In this document: in pieces, positions 38,059-46,543 of the stretch
How the letters are laid out: every line of letters starts with the position of its first letter
How positions within the stretch are numbered: the first letter of the stretch is position 1
Origin: Lachnospiraceae bacterium
GTDB taxonomy: Bacteria; Bacillota; Clostridia; Lachnospirales; Lachnospiraceae
Reading direction: 5' to 3'
DNA: 64,000 bases
Assembly (NCBI GenBank): GCA_910576335.1
Contig: CAJTIU010000007.1
Coordinates: 124,001 to 188,000 of the forward strand
Translations under genes and position numbers: made by a program
The notes under the pieces: model-generated
The model's database searches: none
What the model saw: the letters and a program-made list of their open reading frames with translations, nothing else
What the model was told of the DNA's origin: nothing

Positions 38059-39357
38059 AGCTATCGTATGGATAACCGTTTTGTTGCCGAATTAAAATCA
38101 AAACAGAATGTTATAGGAAGCATTGGCTATTGGATAGATGATGAAGGACATTATTGTATGGATTATGATTTTAATCCGGAATATTGTGGACAGGGTTATG
38201 CAACAGAGGCAGGCAATGCGCTTATTCGTTATCTATTTGAATCAGTCGGTATCAGTACAATTTATGGAGATTGTGATGTGCGGAATGTATCATCGTGGAA
38301 ATTGTTAGAAAGACTGGGATTTAACCGTATAAGAAGGCTTGATAATCAATCATATAAAAATGATAAAAATGGTAATCCAATTTTAATCAGTACGTTTTTA
38401 TATGAATTGAATAAATCACAATTCAATCTATCAAATAATATCAAACGTTATTTAAAAACAAGCATCTATACCTATGCAGGTGCATACAGAGAGCTGCTGA
38501 TATCTTTGCCGGATGATATAGCGGCGATTGGAAAGCTGGTCTGTGACCAGATTACGCATCCGTCCATGTATTTTACAGAGCCGTCTGCGTATTTGGAGGA
38601 TACCTATTACGGGAAATTCGCATCCTATCCCAGTCATCGTTTTAAAAATGAAGACGAACTATATATAACGGCTGTATCCATGATTGCGGGTATTTTCTAT
38701 CTGGACGAGGCAGGATTTGGCGAAAATAAAGATGTAACAAAAAGGCTCACTGTATCATGCCGGCAGGCCTCCATCTTATTCAGTGCAATACTGAAAGCAA
38801 AGGGGATACCCTGCCGTTCAAGAGCCGGTTTTATGGATTTTGGCAATGACGGGGACAGTTATGTGGAACATTGGGTGAATGAGTATTGGGATTTTGGTGA
38901 AAACAGATGGGTTTTGGCAGATGTGGACGGCTATTATGAATATGAGGAACGTTTTGGTTATAGTCAGTTTGATTTGCCGCGGCACAAGTTTATCACTGCG
39001 TCGGAAGCATGGCTGGGACTGAGAAGGCATACCCTGCATAAAAACTTAGACGTATATCCAACGAATCTATTAGAGGGTGTCTGTGAATATCTTCTGATGG
39101 ATTTTCATGCGCTGATGAACAATGAGATTTTTTATTCTTATCAACCAATGTATCTTCGCAGTGGTATTCAGACGCTTAGCGAGAATGAGCTATGTGAACT
39201 TGACTATTTGGCAGAATTGTTGGAAGATCCGGATGAAAATATAGAACGGATAGAGCATATATGGAATACGAAGGAAGAATGGTTTGTGCTGACGAACAAT
39301 ACACAGAATATTTATCAGGATACGTTCGGAGAATCTTGCAGTTCAGGAGTGAAATGA
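38047..39357 (+). CDS. GNAT acetyltransferase fragment fused to a transglutaminase-like protein
   Basis: One frame of 436 residues. Residues ~1-120 are the back part of a RimJ/RimL-type GNAT (YCGQGYATEAGNALIRYLFE, NVSSWKLLERLGF), with the first ~50 residues absent. From about residue 135 the sequence is a transglutaminase/protease-like domain: Cys in TVSCRQASILFSAILKAKG, His in YVEHWVNEYW, Asp in WVLADVDGYYEYEE. In relatives the second part is a free-standing protein that would start near NIKRYLKTSIYTYAG. The fusion may be a deletion product that happened to stay in frame. No ribosome site precedes ATG 38047; translation may enter elsewhere. Confidence 0.7.
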   Translation: MFMGSYRMDNRFVAELKSKQNVIGSIGYWIDDEGHYCMDYDFNPEYCGQGYATEAGNALIRYLFESVGISTIYGDCDVRNVSSWKLLERLGFNRIRRLDNQSYKNDKNGNPILISTFLYELNKSQFNLSNNIKRYLKTSIYTYAGAYRELLISLPDDIAAIGKLVCDQITHPSMYFTEPSAYLEDTYYGKFASYPSHRFKNEDELYITAVSMIAGIFYLDEAGFGENKDVTKRLTVSCRQASILFSAILKAKGIPCRSRAGFMDFGNDGDSYVEHWVNEYWDFGENRWVLADVDGYYEYEERFGYSQFDLPRHKFITASEAWLGLRRHTLHKNLDVYPTNLLEGVCEYLLMDFHALMNNEIFYSYQPMYLRSGIQTLSENELCELDYLAELLEDPDENIERIEHIWNTKEEWFVLTNNTQNIYQDTFGESCSSGVK

Positions 39358-39363
39358 TTTGGA

Positions 39364-40094
39364 ATGGGAAGAAATACAAAATATAAATCAGATAGTTTAT
39401 GCATTGCAATATTTACGCTTTGTCTAGCTGCAAGGTTTATAGAATATTTTCTGATTGAGACAGATAGGACGGCTATTGGAGAAAATGTGCTTCATAAAGC
39501 AGCCGGAATCATCATATTAGCATTGGCATTGAAAAGGGTAAATCTTACATGGAGTGATATTGGATTTCAAAGAAACTGTTTTGTAAGCAATATTTTGAAA
39601 GGTTTATTATTGGGAAGCGTTTGCTTTGCTATTTCGTATTGGTTGGAATTAACAATTTTAGCTTTGCAAGGCAACCCTGCACATTTAGAAATATATATCA
39701 GCAGTTTTTCTTTAACCGGCTCCGGGATAAAAAATACGGATTTTGTTTTCTTTCTGTTATGTGTAGTATTCAATGTCATCAATGTATGGATGGTGAAATG
39801 TCATTTACGGCAATGGTTCTGATGAGTATCGGGTATATAATCCTTGCCGGAATTATGGGAATTAAATGGGGACTTCTTTACCATATGACAGGAAATATAT
39901 GGACGGGGATTGGCGACCATTTATTAAATAATACCGTTGCTACAAATATGATGCATGTCATTTCTCTAAATGGTGCAGACGAATTACAAATTGTCCGGAT
40001 TATGGCTGCACAAATAATTTCCTTCACTTTTGTACTGGCAATTTATGTTTACAAGAGCAGGAAAAAGAGGGTGAATAGAAATGTATTTAACTGA
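39364..40094 (+). pseudogene. CPBP intramembrane protease, catalytic motif deleted, frameshifted
   Basis: The front frame (39364 to ~39795) has four membrane helices and reaches VVFNVINVWM, where relatives continue with the catalytic EExxxR. The second frame resumes at EMSFTAMVLMSIGYIILAGI, passes GLLYHMTGNIWTGIGDHLLN and ends at 40094. The catalytic motif and about 30 residues are missing at the joint. The start lies just behind the transglutaminase stop. Confidence 0.75.
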
Positions 40095-40524
40095 AAATTA
40101 CAAAGATAACTTACGATTTAACAGACAGTACGAAGAAATCAGTAAATTTCTTCAAATAGTTGCAGATAACGGCTATAACGAGCATTTCCATTGGGGGCGT
40201 TTTGATTAGGGTATGGCGCACTCATTTTTGGATGTGGAAATGTTGTCAAGAAATGCTCTGTTTAGGAGAGAAAACGGAGAACTTATTGGTGCGGTAGTGT
40301 ATAATACAGATTATAATGACAGGTGGTATATCATTCACTCGATTTCTGATGAAAACCTTTTAGGACAGATGATTGAATATGTGACGGAAGCGGACGGCAA
40401 TACAGCAATCATAAAGGCAAATCTCAACGACACAATATTATGCAGATTACTTGTAAATGCAGGCTTTGATAACCAGAATTTGCAGAGTGTTCTGGAAATA
40501 GACTTATCGCGTAATCACGAATAA
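40081..40524 (+). pseudogene. Acetyltransferase-like protein with amber codon
   Basis: ATG 40081 overlaps the CPBP end by 14 bases. The frame reads MYLTENYKDNLRFNRQYEE and reaches HFHWGRFD before an in-frame TAG at 40207-40209, then continues in the same frame to 40524 (MAHSFLDVEMLSRNALFR, NGELIGAVVYNTDYNDRWYI). Relatives have an aromatic residue, usually Trp, at that position, so TGG to TAG is likely. A short product from ATG 40213 is possible. Confidence 0.7.
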
Positions 40525-40538
40525 TGGAAGGAATATAG

Positions 40539-40703
40539 ATGTCAAAACAAAAATTAATTATTATAGCAGGCTCTCCGTGTGTGGGGAAAACGACAGTGAC
40601 ACAGAAACTTTTTACTTCTTATGTTTGTGTTCATCCAGATATAGATCTGGAAATTATTATTCCACACAGAGAAAATATTGAGCAATTACTAAAGTGGTTA
40701 TAA
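40539..40703 (+). pseudogene. P-loop kinase-like protein, internally deleted
   Basis: MSKQKLIIIAGSPCVGKTTV gives a clean Walker A in the first 20 residues, but only 54 residues remain (expected about 150-180). The middle is missing after LFTSYVC. A ribosome site (GGAAGG) is present. Confidence 0.6.
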
Positions 40704-40736
40704 ATCTGATCAGAATAAGATGAAGGAGGTAATAGT

Positions 40737-40913
40737 ATGCGTCATATCTATATTCGTGGAATGATCGGCCTGATCTGGCTGATCGCAGCTATTGTATGTG
40801 GGGTATCGGGAAACTTCCCGATGATGGGACTTTACATCATTTTAGCAGGTGTGTTCCTGTATTCTGCATACACAGCATGGAAAAATGAAAAAGACGGAAA
40901 AGGGGGAAGGTAG
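40737..40913 (+). CDS. Small membrane protein (58 aa), first gene of an ABC exporter operon
   Basis: It has a strong ribosome site (AAGGAGG). Two membrane helices (GLIWLIAAIVCGVSGNF; GLYIILAGVFLYSAYTAW) are followed by a charged tail. The stop is one base from the start of the ABC ATPase gene. Small proteins of this kind often accompany clostridial ABC-2-like exporters as subunits; the role is not known. Confidence 0.75.
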   Translation: MRHIYIRGMIGLIWLIAAIVCGVSGNFPMMGLYIILAGVFLYSAYTAWKNEKDGKGGR

Positions 40914-40914
40914 T

Positions 40915-41622
40915 ATGGGACAGACGCTCCTGACTGTGGGGAACTTAAGTGCGTGGTACAGTGAAGAGAAGATGATACTTTCGGGTTTTTCTTTTTCGTT
41001 GGAAGAGCATGAAGTGGCAGGATTGATCGGGCTGAACGGAGCCGGGAAGACCACATTCTTGAAGGTTCTTTCCGGCCTGCTTCCAACTTTCCATTCAGAC
41101 AGTATCTGCTTTTGCGGTTCCCCTGTGGATTTCAGGGGAGAGGATTTTAAGCTCTGCCGCTATACGGTGTTTGCCGAGGACAATTCTTTTTCGTATTTTA
41201 CCTTCCGGGAATACCTGGCCTATGTATGCGCTGCTTATGCCCGGGAGATGCCGGATGTGTCGGAGCTAGTACGGGGCTTCCATTTTGAAAAGTATACGGA
41301 CGTCCTGTTACGGGAGCTGTCAACCGGAAACCGGAAAAAGGCATTTTTGATCACGGCGTTTGCCCTGAAGCCCAGACTGCTTCTTTTGGATGAGCCGGTT
41401 AATGGCCTGGACTTCCAGAGTACGGAATATCTGTACCAGCAGATTTTGGGATATAAGGCGCATGGAACTGTTCTTTTTTCCTCCCACATCTTAGAGAGTA
41501 TCACGCTGACCTCTGACCGGGTATTTGTCCTGGAGGAGGGAAAGATCCGTCGTACATTTGAACGCGGGCAGATAAATGCCGAAGAGATCAGGGAGGCTCT
41601 GCATGATGAAAATGACAGGTAA
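40915..41622 (+). CDS. ABC transporter ATP-binding protein
   Basis: 235 residues: Walker A GLNGAGKTTF, the signature region LRELSTGNRKKAFLITAFAL (degenerate LSxGx), Walker B RLLLLDEPVNGLD, and the switch His in VLFSSHILES. It belongs to the CcmA/YtrB-like export class. It overlaps the permease gene by about 20 bases. The operon 40737-42814 (small membrane protein, ATPase, permease) is one of the few intact units in this damaged region. Confidence 0.92.
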   Translation: MGQTLLTVGNLSAWYSEEKMILSGFSFSLEEHEVAGLIGLNGAGKTTFLKVLSGLLPTFHSDSICFCGSPVDFRGEDFKLCRYTVFAEDNSFSYFTFREYLAYVCAAYAREMPDVSELVRGFHFEKYTDVLLRELSTGNRKKAFLITAFALKPRLLLLDEPVNGLDFQSTEYLYQQILGYKAHGTVLFSSHILESITLTSDRVFVLEEGKIRRTFERGQINAEEIREALHDENDR

Positions 41623-42814
41623 AGCCTTTGCCAAAAAGTTGTTTGGGGCAAAATACGAGCGGCTGCCCAGGACGCTTTTGATCGATGTGATTGTATTCTG
41701 GGGGCTGTATATTGCCGGCTTTCAGGTGCAGATTGCACCGTCTGTCCGGATTCTGATGATAAGCGCCTTTACTGCAGGCGTGATGTGGCAGGCTCTTTCT
41801 TCCAAAGATAACATTGCTGAACTCGGGCATATGCTGATGCTGCCGCATAAACGCCGGGAGTTTGTATTCTCTTATGTAGCCGCATTGGGAGCTTATGCAG
41901 TTCTTACGAAGACAGGGCTGCTTTTTGCAGTTGTTCTTGCTGTGTCTGTCTGGAAGCCGATAGAGATGGTGGGAATACTGTTCTGTATGATTCATGCAGT
42001 TCTTATGGCTGCATCCGTTTATTCTCTGAGAAAATACTGGTATGCGGGCGGCATCTGGACTGCCGTCATAGTGGTTGTTATGCTATTTTTAGGAAGCAGA
42101 GCATGGTTTAGCCTCTTACTATTTGTGAATGGGATGTTCGCCGCCCTGATTTTGTGGCGGGCTGACGGATATGCTTTTTATCAGTGGGAGAGTAAGAAGA
42201 AACGTGCCCTCCGTCAGAGGAAGAAGGCAACTCTTTGGCGGTATTTTTTCCGGTATCTGAACTGTCATAAGAATTATTTTCTTAATACAGTTGTGATGTG
42301 GTGTGTAGCCCTTGTATTGCCGTATTTCCTAAGCAAAATGGCGGGCATGTCCGTTGTTCCGGTGGGTTTTGCGATTCTGTCCTTAAATACACCCATCTGC
42401 ATCCTGCTATCCTGTGACCGTGATCTGGAGCAGGCGGTTCGTTTCCTGCCCGGACAGAAACGACGCTTTTGCATCCCGTACGGTCTGTTCATCTTCTTTT
42501 GTAATATGGCCGCAGATGTGATATTCCTCTTAAGCTGGCAGATACAAAACGGCGGTGTTACGGTCTTTATGATTGCCGAGGCTGTTTTCTTTGCCCTGCA
42601 GAGCGCGGTGCTGTCCGTGCTGCTGGAATGGTTTTATCCCATCCGAGACTGGAAAATTGAAAGCGACCTGTGGCACCATCCGCGGAAATATGTGGTTCCG
42701 GTGGTAATGCTGCTGATTGCGGGAGCCGCCTCTGCCTGGCCGGTGTTATTGCTTCTGCTGTTGGTTTTGCTGGCAGTGGAAATCGTAGTTTTACTGAGTA
42801 TCTGTTGGAGGTAA
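41603..42814 (+). CDS. ABC transporter permease
   Basis: About 403 residues from ATG 41603 (GGGAGGC upstream). Around ten membrane helices are seen, in two sets split by a basic cytosolic loop (SKKKRALRQRKKATLWRYFF). It is coupled to the ATPase gene. The cargo is unknown. The end at 42814 is followed 58 bases later by a second, broken ABC ATPase gene. Confidence 0.85.
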   Translation: MMKMTGKAFAKKLFGAKYERLPRTLLIDVIVFWGLYIAGFQVQIAPSVRILMISAFTAGVMWQALSSKDNIAELGHMLMLPHKRREFVFSYVAALGAYAVLTKTGLLFAVVLAVSVWKPIEMVGILFCMIHAVLMAASVYSLRKYWYAGGIWTAVIVVVMLFLGSRAWFSLLLFVNGMFAALILWRADGYAFYQWESKKKRALRQRKKATLWRYFFRYLNCHKNYFLNTVVMWCVALVLPYFLSKMAGMSVVPVGFAILSLNTPICILLSCDRDLEQAVRFLPGQKRRFCIPYGLFIFFCNMAADVIFLLSWQIQNGGVTVFMIAEAVFFALQSAVLSVLLEWFYPIRDWKIESDLWHHPRKYVVPVVMLLIAGAASAWPVLLLLLLVLLAVEIVVLLSICWR

Positions 42815-42871
42815 ATGAAAAATATAGAGCATTGGATACATGGATAAGCAAAGAGAAGATGAAGGAGATAA

Positions 42872-43379
42872 ATGAAATTGGAAGTATTGAGAGCAGAGAA
42901 CATTTCAAAAATATATTGCCAAAATGCGGTATCACTGTAGGCGCTGCGCGGTGTATCGGTGACAATCCAAAAGGGGGAGTTTGTCGCGATACTGGGGAGA
43001 AGCGGTTCGGGGAAATCAACCCTTTTAAATATTCTTGCCGGTCTGGACAAACCCACGGAGGGAAAGGTCTACCTTGACGGTACAGATATTTTTCATCTAA
43101 GCGAGGAAAAAAGGACGCTTCTTCGGCGTGAAAAAATAGGATTTGTATTCCAGGCATATGAATTACTGCACACGCTGACGGTCACGGAAAATATTCGGTT
43201 GCCGGAGCTTACGAAAGATGCGGATTACGTAGGAGAGCTTCTTGACGCGCTTAAAATCAGGCAATATGAAAAATCATATCCGGATCAATTATCAGGAGGG
43301 GAACAGCAGAGGACGGCAATTGCAAGGGCGCTAGTCAATCATCCGCCCATTCTTTTTGCAGATGAACCCACCGGAAATA
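42872..43379 (+). pseudogene. MacB/LolD-type ABC ATPase, amber codon and 3' truncation
   Basis: ATG 42872 has GAAGGAG upstream. The frame reads MKLEVLRAENISKIYCQNAV, then TAG at 42938-42940, then in the same frame [14 protein letters not shown], Walker [10 protein letters not shown], the signature LSGGEQQR and Walker [11 protein letters not shown]. Relatives often have Gln at the stop, so CAG to TAG is likely. Directly after DEPTGN the sequence joins the back of an opposite-strand TetR fragment. ATPases of this type normally serve FtsX permeases like the fragments at 34.2-34.9 kb. Confidence 0.8.
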
Positions 43380-43384
43380 GGAAG

Positions 43385-43615
43385 CAGGTGCTGGCGCTTC
43401 TGATTGTATCGCTTTCCGCAATTCTGTTTAGCAGCTTCAATCATAGCCTGCTGAACTTCCTCCATATTTTTGAATACAGTAAAAATCGGCCTTGCCGAAC
43501 TGCCGAGGTATGTTCCCAATGCTCTGGAAGTTAAAGCTTCATATCCGTCTGTCCTGACAATATTTAATGCGGCTCCGATTATTTCTGCTTTTGTAAATTT
43601 TGCTTTCGGTGGCAT
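43385..43615 (-). pseudogene. TetR/AcrR-family regulator, N-terminal fragment
   Basis: ATG at 43615 (AAAGGAAC upstream) encodes PPKAKFTKAEIIGAALNIVR, then [20 protein letters not shown], a standard TetR HTH. After about 65 residues ([13 protein letters not shown]) the frame leaves the family at the point where the ABC ATPase from the other strand begins. Both genes lost their 3' ends at the same junction. Confidence 0.75.
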
Positions 43616-43695
43616 GTTTGTTCCTTTCTTAACTAAATCAATTGTTTTGCATCATATGTTTTAATTATAATCAAAACGACCATTAAAGTCAGTAG

Positions 43696-43980
43696 GCGGC
43701 AGAGAATTCTCCCTGCCGCGCTGAGAATTTTTCAGATTATGGAAATCAGTTTACGCTCATATGCGGTAAGATCAAAGCGTTATTTGACCAGCCAATCTAT
43801 GAGACAGAAAATCTGGAGAATCTTTTTTCATACTGCATTCTGGCGACATCGGAAGAGGCGGACTTAGACGGACCTGCTGTGCTTGAATTTGGAATCAGAG
43901 ACGGGGGTCCTTATTATAACGAAACAGAGTTAAGCCTTTCGGAGAAAGAATTTGAAGAGTTGTATGCACGTTTATTCTGA
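43696..43980 (+). pseudogene. C-terminal fragment of an unknown protein
   Basis: A frame without start codes for ENFSDYGNQFTLICGKIKAL, TENLENLFSYCILATSEEAD and LSLSEKEFEELYARLF, ending TGA at 43980. I do not recognise the family. Coding-like composition suggests a real gene tail. Confidence 0.4.
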
Positions 43981-43981
43981 A

Positions 43982-44053
43982 ACTGAACAGTATCATCCTG
44001 ACAGGCAGTACCTCAATGCGGAGAAGCGAGAAGGTGAATGGGGAGAAACGTAA
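43982..44053 (+). pseudogene. Possible antitoxin tail
   Basis: A short frame (TEQYHPDRQYLNAEKREGEW then GET, stop) lies just before the PIN-domain start. Its position fits the end of an antitoxin gene. It is too short to assign by sequence. Confidence 0.3.
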
Positions 44054-44056
44054 AGA

Positions 44057-44175
44057 ATGAGATATTATGCTGTGATAGACACAAATGTACTTGTCTCCGC
44101 AATGTTAAAAAAATCTTCCCTGCCAGACCGTGTAATGCAGGAAATTTTCGGAGGGACGATTACGCCGCTAGATGT
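44057..44175 (+). pseudogene. PIN-domain toxin-like protein, N-terminal fragment
   Basis: MRYYAVIDTNVLVSAMLKKS is a classic PIN start with the first catalytic Asp in DTN. After GGTITPL the homology ends and the frame runs into the tail of the opposite ClC gene, stopping at 44229. The other three acidic residues are absent, so it cannot be an active nuclease. Confidence 0.65.
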
Positions 44176-44199
44176 TGTCTTTTATGTTTCTGGTTTTCA

Positions 44200-45765
44200 T
44201 CACATTTCCTTACACAGCACCTCCATCTGATCATGTACCCGCGCCATATCTCTTTCATCCGTCATAGTGACAATCACATCCCCAACAAAAAGCTTCGTGC
44301 GCCCCTTCGGGATAATTTCCTCAGACCCTCTCTGAATTGCAACAAGCAGGCAATTCTCAGGCCAGACAATCTCGCTGACCAGAGCCTCTTCAAGCCTGGA
44401 TCCTTCCTGAACAGTAAAATTTGTCAGAACCTTCTGTCCATGGGCAGAGTTTTCCTCCGCCTGATACCCCTGTTTCTTCAAAAGCCGTTCCAGCAGGCTT
44501 TCATAGATTGGCTTTGACTTAAGGAGCGTGGCAATCACATACGCCGTAATAGACACAACTGCCAGGGAGAGCATCTGACTAAGGGATCCTGTCATCTCAA
44601 AGATCAGGATAATTCCTGTGATCGGAGCCCGTACAATTGCCGAAAAATATCCTGCCATGGCAAGCACGACAAAATTATTCATATAGACAGCATCCAGTCC
44701 GAAATACTTTACGCCCACCGCAGCAAAAGCCCCGCCGATAAAACCGCCCAGCACAAGCAGCGGGAAAAAGATGCCTCCCGGCGCCCCGGAGCCAAAGCTA
44801 ACTGCAGAGAACAGAAATCTTCCAACCAGAATAAACAGTACAGTATGTAGCACCACATCCCCGGCAGCCAGATTCTCAAGGAGAGCATGTCCGCTTCCAA
44901 GAAGCTCCGGCATCGTAAATCCAAGAATCCCGGCACAGAAAAAAGGAATCATAAGCTTTGTAGTTGTATTTAAAAAGGAAGCCCTGTTATACATTTCCTG
45001 CACCTTTAAAGTAAACCAGTTATAAAATGCACCCAGTATACCCAGAACAATTCCAAGACCAACGATCATCCCATAGTACTCAGGCGGGAGCGCTTTCACA
45101 ATATCAAACTGGAACACCGATTCTGTTCCGATCACGGTAGAGGAGATAAAATCCGCTGTAAGAGAAGCTGTCATAACCGATACAAGCACAGAGACAGAAA
45201 AATTCTTATGCACCTCCTCCAGGGAAAACATCACTCCCGCAAGTGGTGCATGAAACGCCGCGGAGAGACCGGCGCTTGCCCCGCAGGTAAGCAGGAACTT
45301 CTCCTCCGTCTTCCCCCTGTCCAGTCCATTAGACACACTCTTTCCAACCATGGCTCCCAGCTGGATCGACGGACCCTCCCGCCCAAGGGCAAGTCCTCCC
45401 AGAAGACATAAAAAGCCGCCAAAAAACTTTGCAGGGAGCACCCGCCACCATTTTTGATCAAGCCTTCCTGTCATCTCTCCCTCCAATTGAGGAATCCCGC
45501 TTCCCGATATCATAGGCTCAAACGCAAGCAGCCTGGACACGACCCATGCAAAAACCATAAGAACAGCAAACCACCCCGCCATATAGAGTGGATTTCCCTT
45601 TACATAGGCCAATATCCTGTTCAGCCATTCGCCTGCACTGCCAAGCAGCATGCGGTACAGCAGGACAACAAGCCCTGCTATACCGCCGACAAGAAGTCCT
45701 TCTCCTATTAATATAATCTGAAACCTCTCTGCACGTCTGATTGTTTTAGCAGTTTCGTCTCTCAT
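44200..45765 (-). CDS. ClC-type chloride/proton antiporter with TrkA_C domain
   Basis: 521 residues. Selectivity-filter motifs are present: GSGIP (88-92), GREGP (128-132, gating Glu130) and GGIFFPLLV. A second glutamate at FSLEEVHK (183-184) matches the internal proton glutamate of exchangers, so antiport rather than channel activity is likely. The C-terminal ~80 residues are a TrkA_C (RCK_C) regulatory domain (LVAIQRGSEEIIPKGRTKLF). It is a membrane protein of about 10-12 helices and is complete. The promoter region is between it and the YczE-type gene. Confidence 0.93.
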   Translation of the reverse strand: MRDETAKTIRRAERFQIILIGEGLLVGGIAGLVVLLYRMLLGSAGEWLNRILAYVKGNPLYMAGWFAVLMVFAWVVSRLLAFEPMISGSGIPQLEGEMTGRLDQKWWRVLPAKFFGGFLCLLGGLALGREGPSIQLGAMVGKSVSNGLDRGKTEEKFLLTCGASAGLSAAFHAPLAGVMFSLEEVHKNFSVSVLVSVMTASLTADFISSTVIGTESVFQFDIVKALPPEYYGMIVGLGIVLGILGAFYNWFTLKVQEMYNRASFLNTTTKLMIPFFCAGILGFTMPELLGSGHALLENLAAGDVVLHTVLFILVGRFLFSAVSFGSGAPGGIFFPLLVLGGFIGGAFAAVGVKYFGLDAVYMNNFVVLAMAGYFSAIVRAPITGIILIFEMTGSLSQMLSLAVVSITAYVIATLLKSKPIYESLLERLLKKQGYQAEENSAHGQKVLTNFTVQEGSRLEEALVSEIVWPENCLLVAIQRGSEEIIPKGRTKLFVGDVIVTMTDERDMARVHDQMEVLCKEM

Positions 45766-45782
45766 AATCGCTCCTCCTCTTG

Positions 45783-45824
45783 AATTGGGGACGGGGTATT
45801 TTTAAAAATACCCCGTCCCCAATT
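45783..45824. repeat. Dispersed palindrome, copy 3 (21-bp arms)
   Basis: Two 21-base arms, 45783-45803 and 45804-45824, form a perfect loopless palindrome (core GGGGACGGGGTATTTTT). On the minus strand it codes for the last residues (LGTGYF) and the stop of the YczE-type protein; the TAA is exactly at the palindrome centre. Confidence 0.9.
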
Positions 45825-46446
45825 TTAATAGCTTGTCTGTCAAGTGTATATTGAAAAAATGGATCACTGGTCCGAAACCGAATGCGGCTGTCAGTGTGCC
45901 GAGCCCGACGAGTCCGCCTGTCAGATAGCAGACTCCGGCGCAGATACCGTCTGTCAGCATTCTCCACCAAAAGTATGGTATCTTTTGAAAGCGTTCTGCT
46001 AAGATCAGTGACAGGCTGTCGTAGGGTGATACCCCGGCGTCAGGTCTTTGATACATAGAGATACCCATGCTGCCGATCACTACCCCGGACAGCATGACAA
46101 GGATTCTGCTGATTAGAGAGTCCGGTGCCGGGAGGGCAGCATTCCATATTTCGTAAAACAACGTGACGATATAGCCTAATAAAAAAGTATTTATAATCGT
46201 CCCGATTCCGATATATTTTTTCCCTGTCAGAAATTCAATTATAAATAATCCAATGCTAAAGATCACAAAAAACCGGGCGTATTCAATTCCGGTGCATTCC
46301 GCGAGGGACATCAGCATTCCGTTAAAGGCGTCATTGCCGAGGCAGGAGAATTTGAAAATACTGACTCCCATTCCCAGGAAAACATTTCCGAGCAGCATGA
46401 CGATTATGCGTTTCCAACCAATAGTTTTCAAATATTTGTCTATCAT
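45802..46446 (-). CDS. YczE/YitT-type integral membrane protein
   Basis: 214 residues with five membrane helices (IIVMLLGNVFLGMGVSIF; YARFFVIFSIGLFIIEFL; IGTIINTFLLGYIVTLFY; ILVMLSGVVIGSMGISM; GGLVGLGTLTAAFGFGPVI). The conserved region MYQRPDAGVSPYDSLSLIL supports the YczE (COG2364) group, whose function is unknown. The final LGTGYF is supplied by the repeat element, so the native C-terminus was probably different. Ribosome site AAGGAAGC. Confidence 0.88.
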   Translation of the reverse strand: MIDKYLKTIGWKRIIVMLLGNVFLGMGVSIFKFSCLGNDAFNGMLMSLAECTGIEYARFFVIFSIGLFIIEFLTGKKYIGIGTIINTFLLGYIVTLFYEIWNAALPAPDSLISRILVMLSGVVIGSMGISMYQRPDAGVSPYDSLSLILAERFQKIPYFWWRMLTDGICAGVCYLTGGLVGLGTLTAAFGFGPVIHFFNIHLTDKLLKLGTGYF

Positions 46447-46543
46447 ATTTTTATAAGCTTCCTTTCTGTATAATCTGACTTAATTATAGCATGGAAACGG
46501 ACTCTCAACATTCACATACTGACAGGATGTATACTCTTAATGA

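Noticed and set aside
38047-38360. Complete RimJ/RimL-type acetyltransferase
   Set aside because: The first ~50 residues of the fold and a ribosome site are missing.
35242-42940. Reassigned genetic code (TAG as sense)
   Set aside because: Only damaged genes contain in-frame TAG, and intact genes nearby end normally. Decay is the simpler reading; kept only as a low-weight finding.
3901-44175. Idea that all broken genes are sequencing or assembly errors
   Set aside because: pckA, araABD, nagAB, gatCAB, ClC, MATE and others in the same window are all intact. Random error would not spare core genes. Individual joints still need read support.
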